Shown piece by piece: positions 31,916 to 39,450 of a stretch of 43,046 bases of DNA; position 1 is the stretch's first letter; every line of letters starts with the position of its first letter. A program made the translations under genes and the position numbers. This stretch comes from Candidatus Zhuqueibacterota bacterium (lineage in GTDB: Bacteria > Zhuqueibacterota > Zhuqueibacteria > Zhuqueibacterales > Zhuqueibacteraceae): positions 1-43,046 of the forward strand of contig JAKEEU010000258.1 in assembly GCA_022616415.1 (NCBI GenBank), in the 5' to 3' direction. The notes beneath the pieces are model-generated. The model did not search any database. It was not told the DNA's origin and worked only from the letters and a program-made list of their open reading frames with translations.

Positions 31916-32414
31916 TCACGCCTTCTGAATTTCAATACCGAATTCTTCGTGCAGCTTCTTCACTAAATCTGTATTAAGATTACTCCGATTTGCAAGAAAT
32001 TTCTTGCAAGAAGCTAGAATATAATCGGGCATTAAACTATATATTGCTTTTGCCCGCTCGAAAGCAAGATTTCCTTGATCCGTAGGGTCATACCATGCAG
32101 AAGACGACATAGAGGCATCCACGTAGTTTATAAAAACTAAAAATGGTGTGTACTAAAATTTCTTTTATCGCCAGATAATCCGAACAGACCAAATCGACAT
32201 CTTCGGAGGTGGTTAGGCGTGTCCAATAAACTGCGGCTTGTCCTCCGACAATGATCGTACGATATCCGTGACGGTTCAAAATCGACGAAAAGACGATCGA
32301 GAGTGCAAAGTGAAACTCAGCCAGATTTGATTTAAACTCCGATGCCAACTCATATAGTGCTGAGTTGAGGAGGCTGATTATATCTTTCATCTCTTTCAAT
32401 TTTCTCGGTTGCAC
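31916..32414 (-). pseudogene. Broken nucleotidyltransferase-like gene
   Basis: The 5' part (32088-32414) reads HGYRTIIVGGQAAVYWTRLTTSEDVDLV, the substrate-binding strand-turn of a minimal nucleotidyltransferase with a catalytic D-x-D. It then runs out of frame. The 3' part, in another frame, continues NYVDASMSSSAWYDPTDQGNLAFERAKAIYS and ends at 31916. The two parts overlap near 32088-32160, so a frameshift separates them. Such genes belong to TA-like (MNT/HEPN type) or antibiotic-modifying families; no intact partner is seen. Confidence 0.6.
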
Positions 32415-32529
32415 GATTGCGGTTTTCTGCAGCGGCTCTTCTTTTTCGGCGCTTTTCGTAGCCTTGAAGCAGAATAGGCAATGCTATTCGTCGGGCTTCA
32501 TTCAAGGTTGGTCTTTTCGGCTTTTCCAT
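32350..32529 (-). CDS. Small hypothetical protein
   Basis: 59 residues from ATG 32529 (MEKPKRPTLNEARRIALPILLQGYEKRRKRRAAAENRNRATEKIE), strongly basic and probably helical. GAGG lies 11 bp upstream. It overlaps the start of the broken nucleotidyltransferase gene and would be its first operon partner. No family recognised. Confidence 0.5.
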   Translation of the reverse strand: MEKPKRPTLNEARRIALPILLQGYEKRRKRRAAAENRNRATEKIERDERYNQPPQLSTI

Positions 32530-32587
32530 GCAGTGATTGGCCTCATTTTTCAGATATAGGGTATAAATCTTTCTCACGTCCGCTTCG

Positions 32588-32616
32588 AATATAGAAAAAA
32601 ATACTAACAGAGTCAA
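32588..32616 (-). promoter_or_regulatory. Promoter of the small gene/nucleotidyltransferase remnant
   Basis: Minus-strand -35 TTGACT (32611-32616), 17-bp spacer, -10 TATATT (32588-32593). Confidence 0.55.
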
Positions 32617-32647
32617 TTCAAGTTTAAAGCTTCAAAAATTCCGGTTC

Positions 32648-32680
32648 GAAAAAGAAAGTGAGCATGATAATGCCCACTTT
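32648..32680 (-). terminator. Intrinsic terminator of the rplI operon
   Basis: On the minus strand AAAGTGGGCAT (32670-32680) pairs with ATGCTCACTTT (32655-32665), with one G-U pair and a 4-base loop, followed by CTTTTTC. It lies 31 bp after the rplI stop. Confidence 0.8.
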
Positions 32681-32710
32681 TATTTTTGCGTCGAGATTTT
32701 CTAAAAATGC

Positions 32711-33154
32711 CTACTGCTTCACCACCCAGACCTTGATGACGGCCTGCACTTCGGAGTGCAGCTTGACCGGCACTTCGTAGAAGCCGAGCGCTTTGATCGG
32801 CTCGTCGAGCTGAATTTTGCGCTTGTCGATCTCAAAGCCTTTGGCCGCGAGCAGTTCGGCGATGTCTTGCGTGGTGACCGAGCCAAAAACGCGGTCTTCT
32901 TCACCGACCGGTACCGTGGCGGTGACTGAAACACCGTCGAGCTTCGTCTGCAAACCCTCGGCCAAGCGCTTCTCACGGTTCTTTCTCGCTTCGAGACGCT
33001 GCTTGTCTTGCTCAAACATGCGCAGGTTGCTGGCGGTGGCTTCGTAGGCAATGCCGCGCGGAATCAAAAAATTTCTGGCGTAGCCATCTTTGACCGTAAA
33101 AGTCTTGCCGGCTTCTCCAAGTGCGTCGAAATCCTGCCGGAGAATCACTTTCAT
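32711..33154 (-). CDS. rplI: 50S ribosomal protein L9
   Basis: 147 residues, normal bacterial length. The N-terminal rRNA-binding domain has MKVILRQDFDALGEAGKTFTVKDGYARNFLIPRGIA, followed by the long connecting helix (RLEARKNREKRLAEGLQTKL) and the C-terminal domain (KIQLDEPIKALGFYEVPVKLH). It is last in the order rpsF, ssb, rpsR, rplI, the classic bacterial arrangement, and is followed by an intrinsic terminator. Confidence 0.98.
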   Translation of the reverse strand: MKVILRQDFDALGEAGKTFTVKDGYARNFLIPRGIAYEATASNLRMFEQDKQRLEARKNREKRLAEGLQTKLDGVSVTATVPVGEEDRVFGSVTTQDIAELLAAKGFEIDKRKIQLDEPIKALGFYEVPVKLHSEVQAVIKVWVVKQ

Positions 33155-33224
33155 GATGACGATCCTTTATTGATAAAGTTCTTATAAAATTTGCACGGGT
33201 GCAGACTGGCAGCCTGCGTTACGT

Positions 33225-33446
33225 CTACTTGGTCAATTCTGCGACGTAAGGAACCAGCGCCAAGTGGCGCGCGCGCTTGATCGCCGTGGTCAGCATGCGT
33301 TGATGTCTCGCGCAAGTGCCGGAAGTGCGGCGGGGAATGATTTTGCCCTGCTCGGTGGTAAAACGCATCAGGCGCTTATCATCTTTGTAATCGACGTAAA
33401 GCTCTTTTTCTTCACAAAAACGACAAATACGACGCTTCTTCAGCAT
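33225..33446 (-). CDS. rpsR: 30S ribosomal protein S18, zinc-binding form
   Basis: 73 residues. Standard S18 elements are YVDYKDDKRLMRFTTEQGKIIPRR and the C-terminal KRARHLALVPYV. C8-x2-C11 and C45-x2-H48 (TCARHQ) form a likely zinc site, as in zinc-containing (C+) paralogs. Located between ssb and rplI as usual. Confidence 0.98.
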   Translation of the reverse strand: MLKKRRICRFCEEKELYVDYKDDKRLMRFTTEQGKIIPRRTSGTCARHQRMLTTAIKRARHLALVPYVAELTK

Positions 33447-33475
33447 GTTAAAAACTCCGACTCTAAGTTTGAATA

Positions 33476-33985
33476 TTAAAGCTTCAAGTTCTCATAACCG
33501 AAGCTGAACTCATTGGCGCTGCCGCTTTTGCCGCTCTCGGGCGCCGGTGTTTCTTCGAGTGTTGGAGGGGGGGCGTGGCCGTCATCGAGCGCAACGCCGT
33601 CCATTTCTTCGCCATCCGCCACCATCTCGCCCGACGGCAGGCGTCTATTGAGAAATTGAATCCGCCGCGCCTTGATTTCCACGACGTTTTTGGTGGAGCC
33701 GTCTTCGTTCTTCCAAATCCGGCTTTGCAGCTCGCCATCCACCAAAACGGCGCTGCCCTTGTGCAGGTTTTCCGCACAACTTTCCGCCAGCTTATACCAC
33801 GCCACGACGCCGACGTAACAGACGTTTTCTCGCCACTGGCCGGTATTGTCTTTAAACCGGCGGTTGGAGGCAATATAAAAATTAGCCACCGGCGTGCCGT
33901 TCGTCGTTTTTCGGAAAGACGGCGCCGTCGTGAGATTGCCTACAATCATCACCGAGTTGACATCCGGCATTTTCAAGTCCGCCAT
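33476..33985 (-). CDS. ssb: Single-stranded DNA-binding protein
   Basis: 169 residues. The OB fold (about 1-115) includes VMIVGNLTTAPSFRKTTNGTPVANFYIASNRR, VVAWYKLAESCAENLHKG and VLVDGELQSR. The linker is acidic and proline-rich (GHAPPPTLEETPAPESG). The C-terminus ends NEFSFGYENLKL, lacking the DDDIPF-type acidic tip through which SSB recruits partners. The ATG at 33985 has GGAGGAGA upstream; a further upstream start at 34039 is unlikely. Second gene of the rpsF-ssb-rpsR-rplI operon. Confidence 0.95.
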   Translation of the reverse strand: MADLKMPDVNSVMIVGNLTTAPSFRKTTNGTPVANFYIASNRRFKDNTGQWRENVCYVGVVAWYKLAESCAENLHKGSAVLVDGELQSRIWKNEDGSTKNVVEIKARRIQFLNRRLPSGEMVADGEEMDGVALDDGHAPPPTLEETPAPESGKSGSANEFSFGYENLKL

Positions 33986-34107
33986 AGCCTCTCCTCCCCT
34001 TGATCCAAAACGAATCTTTTCTGCTTCGGACGAAGTCAAAACAACGGTTGGTTATAGGTGCCACGCGCAGTACGCGAAACCTGCGCGCATCCAAACACGG
34101 GGCAAAG

Positions 34108-34509
34108 TCAGGCTACGGCTTCCTCGTCTTCTTCGGCCTCGCTGGGAATAACTTCTTCCCAAGGTTCCTCGCCGGCTTCTGCCCTTCTCGCCTTGGCGCT
34201 TTCTTCTTCGCTCTTGAGCACGAGCGGATCGATTTTGACCGTCAAATGGCGCAGCACCGAATCGATCAATCTGTATTCGCGCTCCAAAAGTCCGGACAGC
34301 GCAGCCGGCCCGCTGAAGCGTATATTCACATAATAACCATACTGTTTTTTCTTGATCTCATACGCCAGGCGCCGCTTGCCCCATTCGTCGACTTTCACGA
34401 TGTTGCCGCCGTGGTTAGAAATGAAATTGCCAATTTTATCGATCAAATTGCGCATCTCATCCGATTTCAGCGTGGAGTCAATTAAAATCGTGGTTTCGTA
34501 CAGTTTCAA
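34108..34509 (-). CDS. rpsF: 30S ribosomal protein S6
   Basis: 133 residues. The protein starts MKLYETTILIDSTLKSDEMRNLIDKIGNFISNHGG and contains DEWGKRRLAYEIKKKQYGYYVNIRF. The TTG at 34509 is chosen: GGAGG lies 8 bp upstream, whereas the GTG at 34518 directly touches that site, and S6 normally begins M-x-x-YETT. The acidic C-terminal tail (EEPWEEVIPSEAEEDEEAVA) is longer than usual. First gene of the ribosomal operon. Confidence 0.97.
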   Translation of the reverse strand: MKLYETTILIDSTLKSDEMRNLIDKIGNFISNHGGNIVKVDEWGKRRLAYEIKKKQYGYYVNIRFSGPAALSGLLEREYRLIDSVLRHLTVKIDPLVLKSEEESAKARRAEAGEEPWEEVIPSEAEEDEEAVA

Positions 34510-34561
34510 CCTTTTCACCTCCTTATCAATTCAAGATAGTAAATTTATTGGCGCTTGGCGA

Positions 34562-35140
34562 TTACGAATTGAACAGATTCATCGTCGGCCAAACGCCGTC
34601 GTTGACAAAAGCAATCGCTGCATCCGCGGCTCGGTCGAAAAAGGCCGGCGCCAGTTCCTGCTCCTCTTTTGAAAAGGACGACAAAACGTGCTTAACCGTT
34701 TCGCCCTTTGCAAATTCATTGCCGATGCCGAGGCGCAAGCGCGGCACTTCATGAGTGCCGAGATGCTGAATCACCGAAGCCATGCCGTTGTGGCCGCCGT
34801 CGCTGCCGCGCGAGCGCAACCGCAGCTTGCCGAACGGCAGTTGGAAATCGTCGAAAATGATGAGAACGTGCTGCAAACGGATGCGAAAGTAATCCACGAC
34901 TTGGCGGATTGCCCATCCGCTGTTGTTCATAAACGTGAGCGGCTTCATGAGCATGACTTCCGCTCTCGGCGTTGCTGCGGTGGCGCCGGCAGCAAGCAAA
35001 TACTCGCCTTTGCCGGCACGAAAATCCAGCTCCAGACGCTCCGCCAGCCGCTCGAGTACGTCGAAGCCGGCGTTATGGCGGGTGTTTGCATAACGCGGGC
35101 CTGGATTTCCCAACCCAACTATGAGATATTTCTCAGCCAT
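34562..35140 (-). CDS. pth: Peptidyl-tRNA hydrolase
   Basis: 192 residues. Pth signatures are YLIVGLGNPGPRYANTRHNAGFDVLE (with the catalytic His), MKPLTFMNNSGWAI and DDFQLPFGKLRLRSRGSDGGHNGMASV. It recycles peptidyl-tRNA by hydrolysing the ester bond. Sits between rplY and rpsF, a conserved order also seen in Firmicutes. Intact and of normal length. Confidence 0.97.
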   Translation of the reverse strand: MAEKYLIVGLGNPGPRYANTRHNAGFDVLERLAERLELDFRAGKGEYLLAAGATAATPRAEVMLMKPLTFMNNSGWAIRQVVDYFRIRLQHVLIIFDDFQLPFGKLRLRSRGSDGGHNGMASVIQHLGTHEVPRLRLGIGNEFAKGETVKHVLSSFSKEEQELAPAFFDRAADAAIAFVNDGVWPTMNLFNS

Positions 35141-35208
35141 CCTACCGAACGAAGACTTACAGACGTTGTTTTAAAGCCGTCTCTATCCCAAGCCACGGAA
35201 AACAAAGT

Positions 35209-35895
35209 TTATTTTTTCTCTTTCTTGTCTTTCTTTTCTTCCTTAGGCTTGCCTTCAGCCGCTTCGCCTTCGGCTTCTTCCTTCTTGCCGTGGCCGATAA
35301 CCTCCGGTTCCGCCGCTTCTTCCGTTGGCGCCGCCGCCGGGGCTTCTTCAAGACGCGGCGGCAATACGGTGACGATCACCTGCTCGGGATCGTTTAAAAT
35401 TCTGACTTTTTCCAGCGTGATGTCGCTGACGTGCACCGCATCATAAATTTTTAGCGCGCTGACGTCGATGGAAATGTCTTCCGGAATATCGAGCGGCAAG
35501 CATTCCACCTCAAGCTCGCGCAACATGGTTTGGAGGGTGCCGCCTTCTTTGACGCCGGCCGGCGAGCCGACCAAACGCACCGAAACCTCGACGGTAATTT
35601 TTTCCGTCAATTTGATGCCCATCAAATCCACGTGCAGCGGCCGGCTGGTGAGGGGATCCCATTGCACCTCGCGGATGACGCATTTTTCATTGCGGCCGCC
35701 GGAAAAATTCAAGTCAACGAGGTTGGCTTTGCTCAACAAAACGCTGCGCAAGGCCTTCTCATCAACCGACACCGCGACGTTAGATTCACCGTGAGAATAA
35801 AAAATGCCGGGGATCTGGCCGGTACGCCGCAGGCGTTGGGCCCATTTTTTGCCAGTCTCCGGCCGTGCTGCTAAATTCAACAAAGCTTCTGCCAT
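35209..35895 (-). CDS. rplY: 50S ribosomal protein L25 (Ctc/TL5 type)
   Basis: 228 residues. The N-terminal 5S rRNA-binding domain (about 1-95) has LRRTGQIPGIFYSHGE and VQWDPLTSRPLHVDLM. The C-terminal TL5 domain follows (VGSPAGVKEGGTLQTMLRELEVECLPLDIPEDISIDVS). The end is a 40-residue Lys/Glu-rich tail (EGKPKEEKKDKKEKK), common in this longer form. Downstream of prs and upstream of pth. Confidence 0.96.
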   Translation of the reverse strand: MAEALLNLAARPETGKKWAQRLRRTGQIPGIFYSHGESNVAVSVDEKALRSVLLSKANLVDLNFSGGRNEKCVIREVQWDPLTSRPLHVDLMGIKLTEKITVEVSVRLVGSPAGVKEGGTLQTMLRELEVECLPLDIPEDISIDVSALKIYDAVHVSDITLEKVRILNDPEQVIVTVLPPRLEEAPAAAPTEEAAEPEVIGHGKKEEAEGEAAEGKPKEEKKDKKEKK

Positions 35896-35911
35896 TTTTT
35901 CTCCATTCTAA

Positions 35912-36859
35912 CTAATCAAACAACAAGCTAATAGATTCCTCGTTATGAATGCGCATGATCGCGCGGCCAAACAGTTCGTCGACCGACATCACTTTCATGC
36001 GATCGAAACGCTTGGATTTGTCGATGGGCACCGTATCGGTCACCACGAGCTCATCGATGGGCGAATTGGACAACCGCTCGACGGCCGGCCCCGAAAGGAT
36101 AGCATGGGTGCAAGCGGCATAAACCTTTTGCGCGCCGTGCTCTTTCAGCTTGGCGGCGGCGCTGGTCAACGTGCCGGCAGTGTCGCAAATATCGTCGATC
36201 AACAAGGCGTTCATGCCTTCGACGTTGCCGATGACGTTCATCGCTTCCACGGCGTTTGGCCGCGGCCGCCGTTTGTCCACCATGGCGATCGGCGCATTCA
36301 ACCGCTTGGCGTAGGCGCGTGCCATGTGTGAGCCGCCGACGTCCGGCGAAACGACCACCAAATTGGAAATCGCTTTTTGCCGGAAATAATCGGCGAAGAT
36401 CACTGACGAATAAAGATGATCCAGCGGGACGTCGAAAAAACCTTGAATCTGCGGCGCGTGCAGGTCCATGGTCAGAATGCGATCGGCGCCGGCAGTGGTC
36501 AACAAATTGGCAACCAGCTTGGCCGTGATGGAGACGCGCGGCTGGTCTTTGCGATCCTGCCGGGCGTAGCCGAAATAGGGAATCACCGCGGTGATGCGCC
36601 GGGCCGAAGCGCGCCGCGCCGCATCGAGCATGATCAACAACTCCAGGAGATTTCGCGCCGGTGCATTGGTCGACTGGATGATGAAAACATCCTGCCCGCG
36701 AATATTTTCACAATACTTGACCCACGTCTCGCCGTCGCTAAATTCCCGAAACTCAGTTTTTCCCAGCTCGAGATTGAGATAAGCGGCTATCTTTCTTGCC
36801 AGCTCGGGGTGCGAACGGCCGGAAAAAAGCCGCGGATGGTACAATATGGCGCTACTCAT
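35912..36859 (-). CDS. prs: Ribose-phosphate pyrophosphokinase
   Basis: 315 residues. It makes PRPP from ribose 5-phosphate and ATP. Motifs are GETWVKYCENIRGQDVFIIQS, PYFGYARQDRKDQPRVSITAKLVANLL, the TMDLHAPQIQGFFDVPLDHL loop, SPDVGGSHMARAYAKRLN and the PRPP signature ALLIDDICDTAGTL. The ATG at 36859 gives the usual MSSAILYHPRLFSG N-terminus; there is no clear Shine-Dalgarno sequence. It follows tRNA-Gln in the transcript direction. Confidence 0.97.
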   Translation of the reverse strand: MSSAILYHPRLFSGRSHPELARKIAAYLNLELGKTEFREFSDGETWVKYCENIRGQDVFIIQSTNAPARNLLELLIMLDAARRASARRITAVIPYFGYARQDRKDQPRVSITAKLVANLLTTAGADRILTMDLHAPQIQGFFDVPLDHLYSSVIFADYFRQKAISNLVVVSPDVGGSHMARAYAKRLNAPIAMVDKRRPRPNAVEAMNVIGNVEGMNALLIDDICDTAGTLTSAAAKLKEHGAQKVYAACTHAILSGPAVERLSNSPIDELVVTDTVPIDKSKRFDRMKVMSVDELFGRAIMRIHNEESISLLFD

Positions 36860-36969
36860 TTGTGCAAGCTGCAATGCAAGCGGCAAAAGACAAAGCGATA
36901 AACCGCCCCATAAAGAGCAGTTTTGTTTTTTAGCTCTCTATCCTTTGATCCTTTGCCCCTCGCTCAAGG

Positions 36970-37042
36970 CTGGGGCGGAAGGATTCGAACCTTCGAATGC
37001 AGGAACCAAAATCCTGTGCCTTGCCAACTTGGCGACGCCCCA
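36970..37042 (-). tRNA. trnQ: tRNA-Gln (anticodon UUG)
   Basis: All stems are present on the minus strand: acceptor TGGGGCG/CGCCCCA with the U1-A72 pair typical of tRNA-Gln, D-stem GCC/GGC, anticodon stem CAGGA/TCCTG around loop TTTTGGT, T-arm GAAGG TTCGAAT CCTTC. Length 73 with discriminator G; the 3' CCA is not encoded. Lies between spoVG and prs. Confidence 0.97.
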
Positions 37043-37073
37043 AATTTTCCCCATCATGTTTTTGTAAGCCGCA

Positions 37074-37343
37074 TCACTTGTGGCCGCTTCGCCGCGCCTC
37101 TTCGTGATAGGCAGCCAAAATCGCGTTTTCTACCTTCTCACGGAATTCATTAGTGATCGGATGGGCGATGTCGCGATACGTTCCGTCATTCATCCGGCGG
37201 CTCGGCATACTCACAAAATAGCCGGTCGCCCCTTTGATGACCTTCATTCCGCGCACGACAAAACAGTCATCAAAAGTCACATTGACGAATGCCTTTAGCT
37301 TATCCTCGTCCCGAATACTAACCGTGATTTCCGTAATCTCCAT
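37074..37343 (-). CDS. spoVG: SpoVG-family RNA-binding regulator
   Basis: 89 residues with the SpoVG signature: MEITEITVSIRDEDKLKAFVNVTFDDCFVVRGMKVIKG, then FVSMPSRRMNDGTYRDIAHPITNEFREKVENAIL. Despite the name, it is widespread in non-sporulating bacteria, where it binds nucleic acid and regulates expression. The ATG at 37343 has AAGGAGGG just upstream. Order ispE, spoVG, prs, rplY, pth mirrors Firmicutes. Confidence 0.96.
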   Translation of the reverse strand: MEITEITVSIRDEDKLKAFVNVTFDDCFVVRGMKVIKGATGYFVSMPSRRMNDGTYRDIAHPITNEFREKVENAILAAYHEEARRSGHK

Positions 37344-37358
37344 CCATCCCTCCTTCCA

Positions 37359-37387
37359 AATATACTCTGATGACGTGGACAATGCAA
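37359..37387 (-). promoter_or_regulatory. Promoter of spoVG
   Basis: Minus-strand -35 TTGCAT (37382-37387), 17-bp spacer, -10 TATATT (37359-37364), about 16 bp before the start codon, giving a very short leader. Confidence 0.6.
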
Positions 37388-37445
37388 TCCCAAAACATGC
37401 CTACCCAATTAGGCGATACCTCCTGTTTCACGCCGAACGGGAAGA

Positions 37446-38354
37446 TCACTCTTCGGAGGTCAGTGCTGCATAATAATCACGGTATACTTGACGTATACCC
37501 CATCGAACAGGTCTGGCCAAAAATGCTTGTTTATCACGCTTGACAAGCTGTTGGCCCCGTTGTGCTTCCTGCCGCGTGTGAAACAATCCGAATATTGCCG
37601 ACCCGCTGCCGGTCATGCTGGTCGCCACGGCGCCGGCTTGTTGCAATTGTGACTTCAGTTCAGCCAATTCCGGATACTTCTCAAACACCACAGGTTCGAG
37701 GTCATTTTGGCAGACCTCGGTGAGTTGATGTCCTTGAAGTTGAACAAAGTCCGAGCTTGGTAATTTAGTGATCTTTTGTCTATTTGTCAAGCTCATTTTA
37801 TAGTTTTGGTATGCCCACGCCGTCGATACCACAACTGCTGGTGTGATGAGCAAAATCTCCCACTTAGGCAATTCGGGCAAAGGCGCAATAATTTCCCCCC
37901 GACCGCTGCCAAAACAAAGTCCGCCCGTCAAAAAAAAGGGGACGTCCGAACCCAATTGTGCTGCCAAATGATGCAGCATGACCTCAGACAAATTCAGATC
38001 GAAAAGGCAATTGAGTGCGATCAACGTGGCCGCGGCGTCGCTGCTGCCGCCGCCTAAGCCGGCTCCCACTGGAATGTTTTTCTCCAAGTGCAAACGCACT
38101 CCCAAGCGACGCTGCGCCGCCGCGCAAAGCAATTCATAAGCGCGCCAACACAGATTGGCAGCGCCTGCCGGAAGATCGGAGCGGCTGCACGTCAGCTCCA
38201 AGCCGTTCAGTTCGCTTTTTTCAAAGAACAACCTGTCGGCAAGGTCGATCTGCAAAAAATAAGTTTCCAGCTCGTGAAAACCATCCGGGCGTTTGCCGAG
38301 AATACGCAGGCCGAGATTGACCTTGGCAAACGCCGGCACGCACCAAGCTTTCAT
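37446..38354 (-). CDS. ispE: 4-diphosphocytidyl-2-C-methyl-D-erythritol kinase
   Basis: 302 residues, a GHMP kinase. Motifs are CVPAFAKVNLGLRILGKRPDGFHELET, the ATP loop LEKNIPVGAGLGGGSSDAAATL, LGSDVPFFLTGG and VATSMTGSGSAIFGLF. It phosphorylates CDP-ME in the non-mevalonate isoprenoid pathway, which also supplies menaquinone side chains. ATG 38354 is preferred to GTG 38366 since the family begins just before A-K-x-N. It follows the second microcompartment shell gene on the same strand. Confidence 0.96.
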   Translation of the reverse strand: MKAWCVPAFAKVNLGLRILGKRPDGFHELETYFLQIDLADRLFFEKSELNGLELTCSRSDLPAGAANLCWRAYELLCAAAQRRLGVRLHLEKNIPVGAGLGGGSSDAAATLIALNCLFDLNLSEVMLHHLAAQLGSDVPFFLTGGLCFGSGRGEIIAPLPELPKWEILLITPAVVVSTAWAYQNYKMSLTNRQKITKLPSSDFVQLQGHQLTEVCQNDLEPVVFEKYPELAELKSQLQQAGAVATSMTGSGSAIFGLFHTRQEAQRGQQLVKRDKQAFLARPVRWGIRQVYRDYYAALTSEE

Positions 38355-38395
38355 GCCGTTGACCACATTTCTTTAGGTTATTGCCGCGGCGCCTA

Positions 38396-38773
38396 TCATG
38401 TCCGCCGTACGCCGCGTTTGGGCATCGGTGGCTTGTCTGTTTTGGATGGACCGCCAGACGGCCCTTGTAGGGCAGAGGAATTTAATTTGGCGCGTTCGTC
38501 AGCGGAGTAACTGACAAGCTCGGCTTGCTCGTCGAGGCGGGGAATAATGTGGGTCGACACCAACTCACCGACCCGGCGCGCCGCGGCGCTGCCCGCTTCC
38601 ACCGCGGCTTTGACGGCACCAACTTCGCCCACCACCTTGATCGTGACCATGGCGGCATCCGTGACTTCCTTGCCGACACATACCACGTTGGCGGCTTTTA
38701 ACATCGCGTCCGCAGCTTCGAGAGCCGCGACCAAACCTCGCGTTTCAACCAAACCTAATGCACGCTCGACCAT
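38396..38773 (-). CDS. Bacterial microcompartment shell protein (BMC-H) with extended tail
   Basis: 125 residues. The BMC domain (1-85) reads ALGLVETRGLVAALEAADAMLKAANV, then VTIKVVGEVGAVKAAVEAGSAAARRVGELVSTHIIPR, the hexamer-forming PduA/EutM type. After the domain, about 40 residues form a Ser/Pro/Lys-rich tail (SSALQGPSGGPSKTDKPPMPKRG). It assembles hexagonal shell tiles around enzyme cores. No encapsulated enzymes, BMC-P or BMC-T genes are in the window. No Shine-Dalgarno sequence is seen before the ATG. Second of a tandem pair. Confidence 0.93.
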   Translation of the reverse strand: MVERALGLVETRGLVAALEAADAMLKAANVVCVGKEVTDAAMVTIKVVGEVGAVKAAVEAGSAAARRVGELVSTHIIPRLDEQAELVSYSADERAKLNSSALQGPSGGPSKTDKPPMPKRGVRRT

Positions 38774-38786
38774 AAAAAACGTTGCT

Positions 38787-38880
38787 TGTTGCTCGTCGCT
38801 GGTTGCTTGTTACTCGTTGCTCGTCGCATGTTACTTATCGATCGCTGCCGAAAACCAGCAACCAGCAGCAAGCAACCAGC
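38787..38880. repeat. Short TTGC-rich repeats with a 12-bp inverted pair
   Basis: TTGCTCGTCGC occurs at 38789-38799 and again at 38817-38827. GCTGGTTGCTTG at 38798-38809 is perfectly inverted at 38869-38880. The repeats lie between the two shell genes and leave no room for a gene. They resemble interspersed low-complexity repeats and may form a hairpin in the shell-gene mRNA. Confidence 0.6.
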
Positions 38881-38888
38881 TACCAGAT

Positions 38889-39185
38889 TTACGTTTCCGA
38901 AGTTAGCTCGCTGCGTTTCGGCAAAATCATTTCCACTTCCGCATGCGGACGCGGAATCACGTGTACCGAAACCAACTCGCCGACTTTTTCCGCGGCTGCA
39001 GCCCCGGCATCGGTCGCCGCCTTGACTGCGCCGACGTCGCCGCGCACCATGACGGTGACGTAGCCGCCGCCGATTTTCTCTTTGCCGATCAGGGTGACCT
39101 TGGCCGCTTTCACCATCGCATCGGCCGCTTCAATCGCGCCGACCAAGCCGCGCGTTTCGATCATTCCAAGCGCATCAAGACTCAT
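38889..39185 (-). CDS. Bacterial microcompartment shell protein (BMC-H)
   Basis: 98 residues, a compact PduA/EutM-type BMC domain: MSLDALGMIETRGLVGAIEAADAMVKAAKVTLIGKEKIGGGYVTVMVRGDVGAVKAATDAGAAAAEKVGELVSVHVIPRPH. The K-I-G-G-G-Y stretch lines the hexamer pore, and HVIPRPH ends the domain. AGGAG precedes the ATG at 39185, and a consensus promoter lies 60 bp upstream. Paralogous to the second shell gene downstream. First gene of the pair; ispE follows them. Confidence 0.95.
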   Translation of the reverse strand: MSLDALGMIETRGLVGAIEAADAMVKAAKVTLIGKEKIGGGYVTVMVRGDVGAVKAATDAGAAAAEKVGELVSVHVIPRPHAEVEMILPKRSELTSET

Positions 39186-39244
39186 ATTTGCGAGCTCCTT
39201 TGCCTGTCTAATGGGAACCTTCAAGCCGTGGTTTGATTGATGAA

Positions 39245-39273
39245 AAAATAATCAAAAAAAGTCTATTTGTCAA
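39245..39273 (-). promoter_or_regulatory. Promoter of the microcompartment shell genes
   Basis: Minus-strand -35 TTGACA (39268-39273), exact 17-bp spacer, -10 TATTTT (39245-39250). The best consensus promoter in the window. Confidence 0.65.
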
Positions 39274-39356
39274 ACTGTTTTTTTTAAAATCACATCAAAT
39301 CCTGGAGATAATTAAACCGTGGTTGTTTGTGATTCATTTTTATTAACACGCTTGTA

Positions 39357-39400
39357 GCAAAAAAGCCCGCCGCGTTTTTATAAAAAAACGTGACGGACTT
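39357..39400 (-). terminator. Intrinsic terminator of the subtilase gene
   Basis: On the minus strand a 16-bp stem (AGTCCGTCACGTTTTT with AAAAACGCGGCGGGCT) has two G-U pairs and one A-C mismatch and is followed by a run of U. It lies about 50 bp after the subtilase stop. Confidence 0.85.
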
Positions 39401-39450
39401 GACAATTTGCGAATAGCAGATGAGAGTGAATGCCAATGCAATCGGCCTCG

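Noticed and set aside
38787..38880. CRISPR array
   Set aside because: Only two imperfect direct repeats with no regular spacers and no cas gene.
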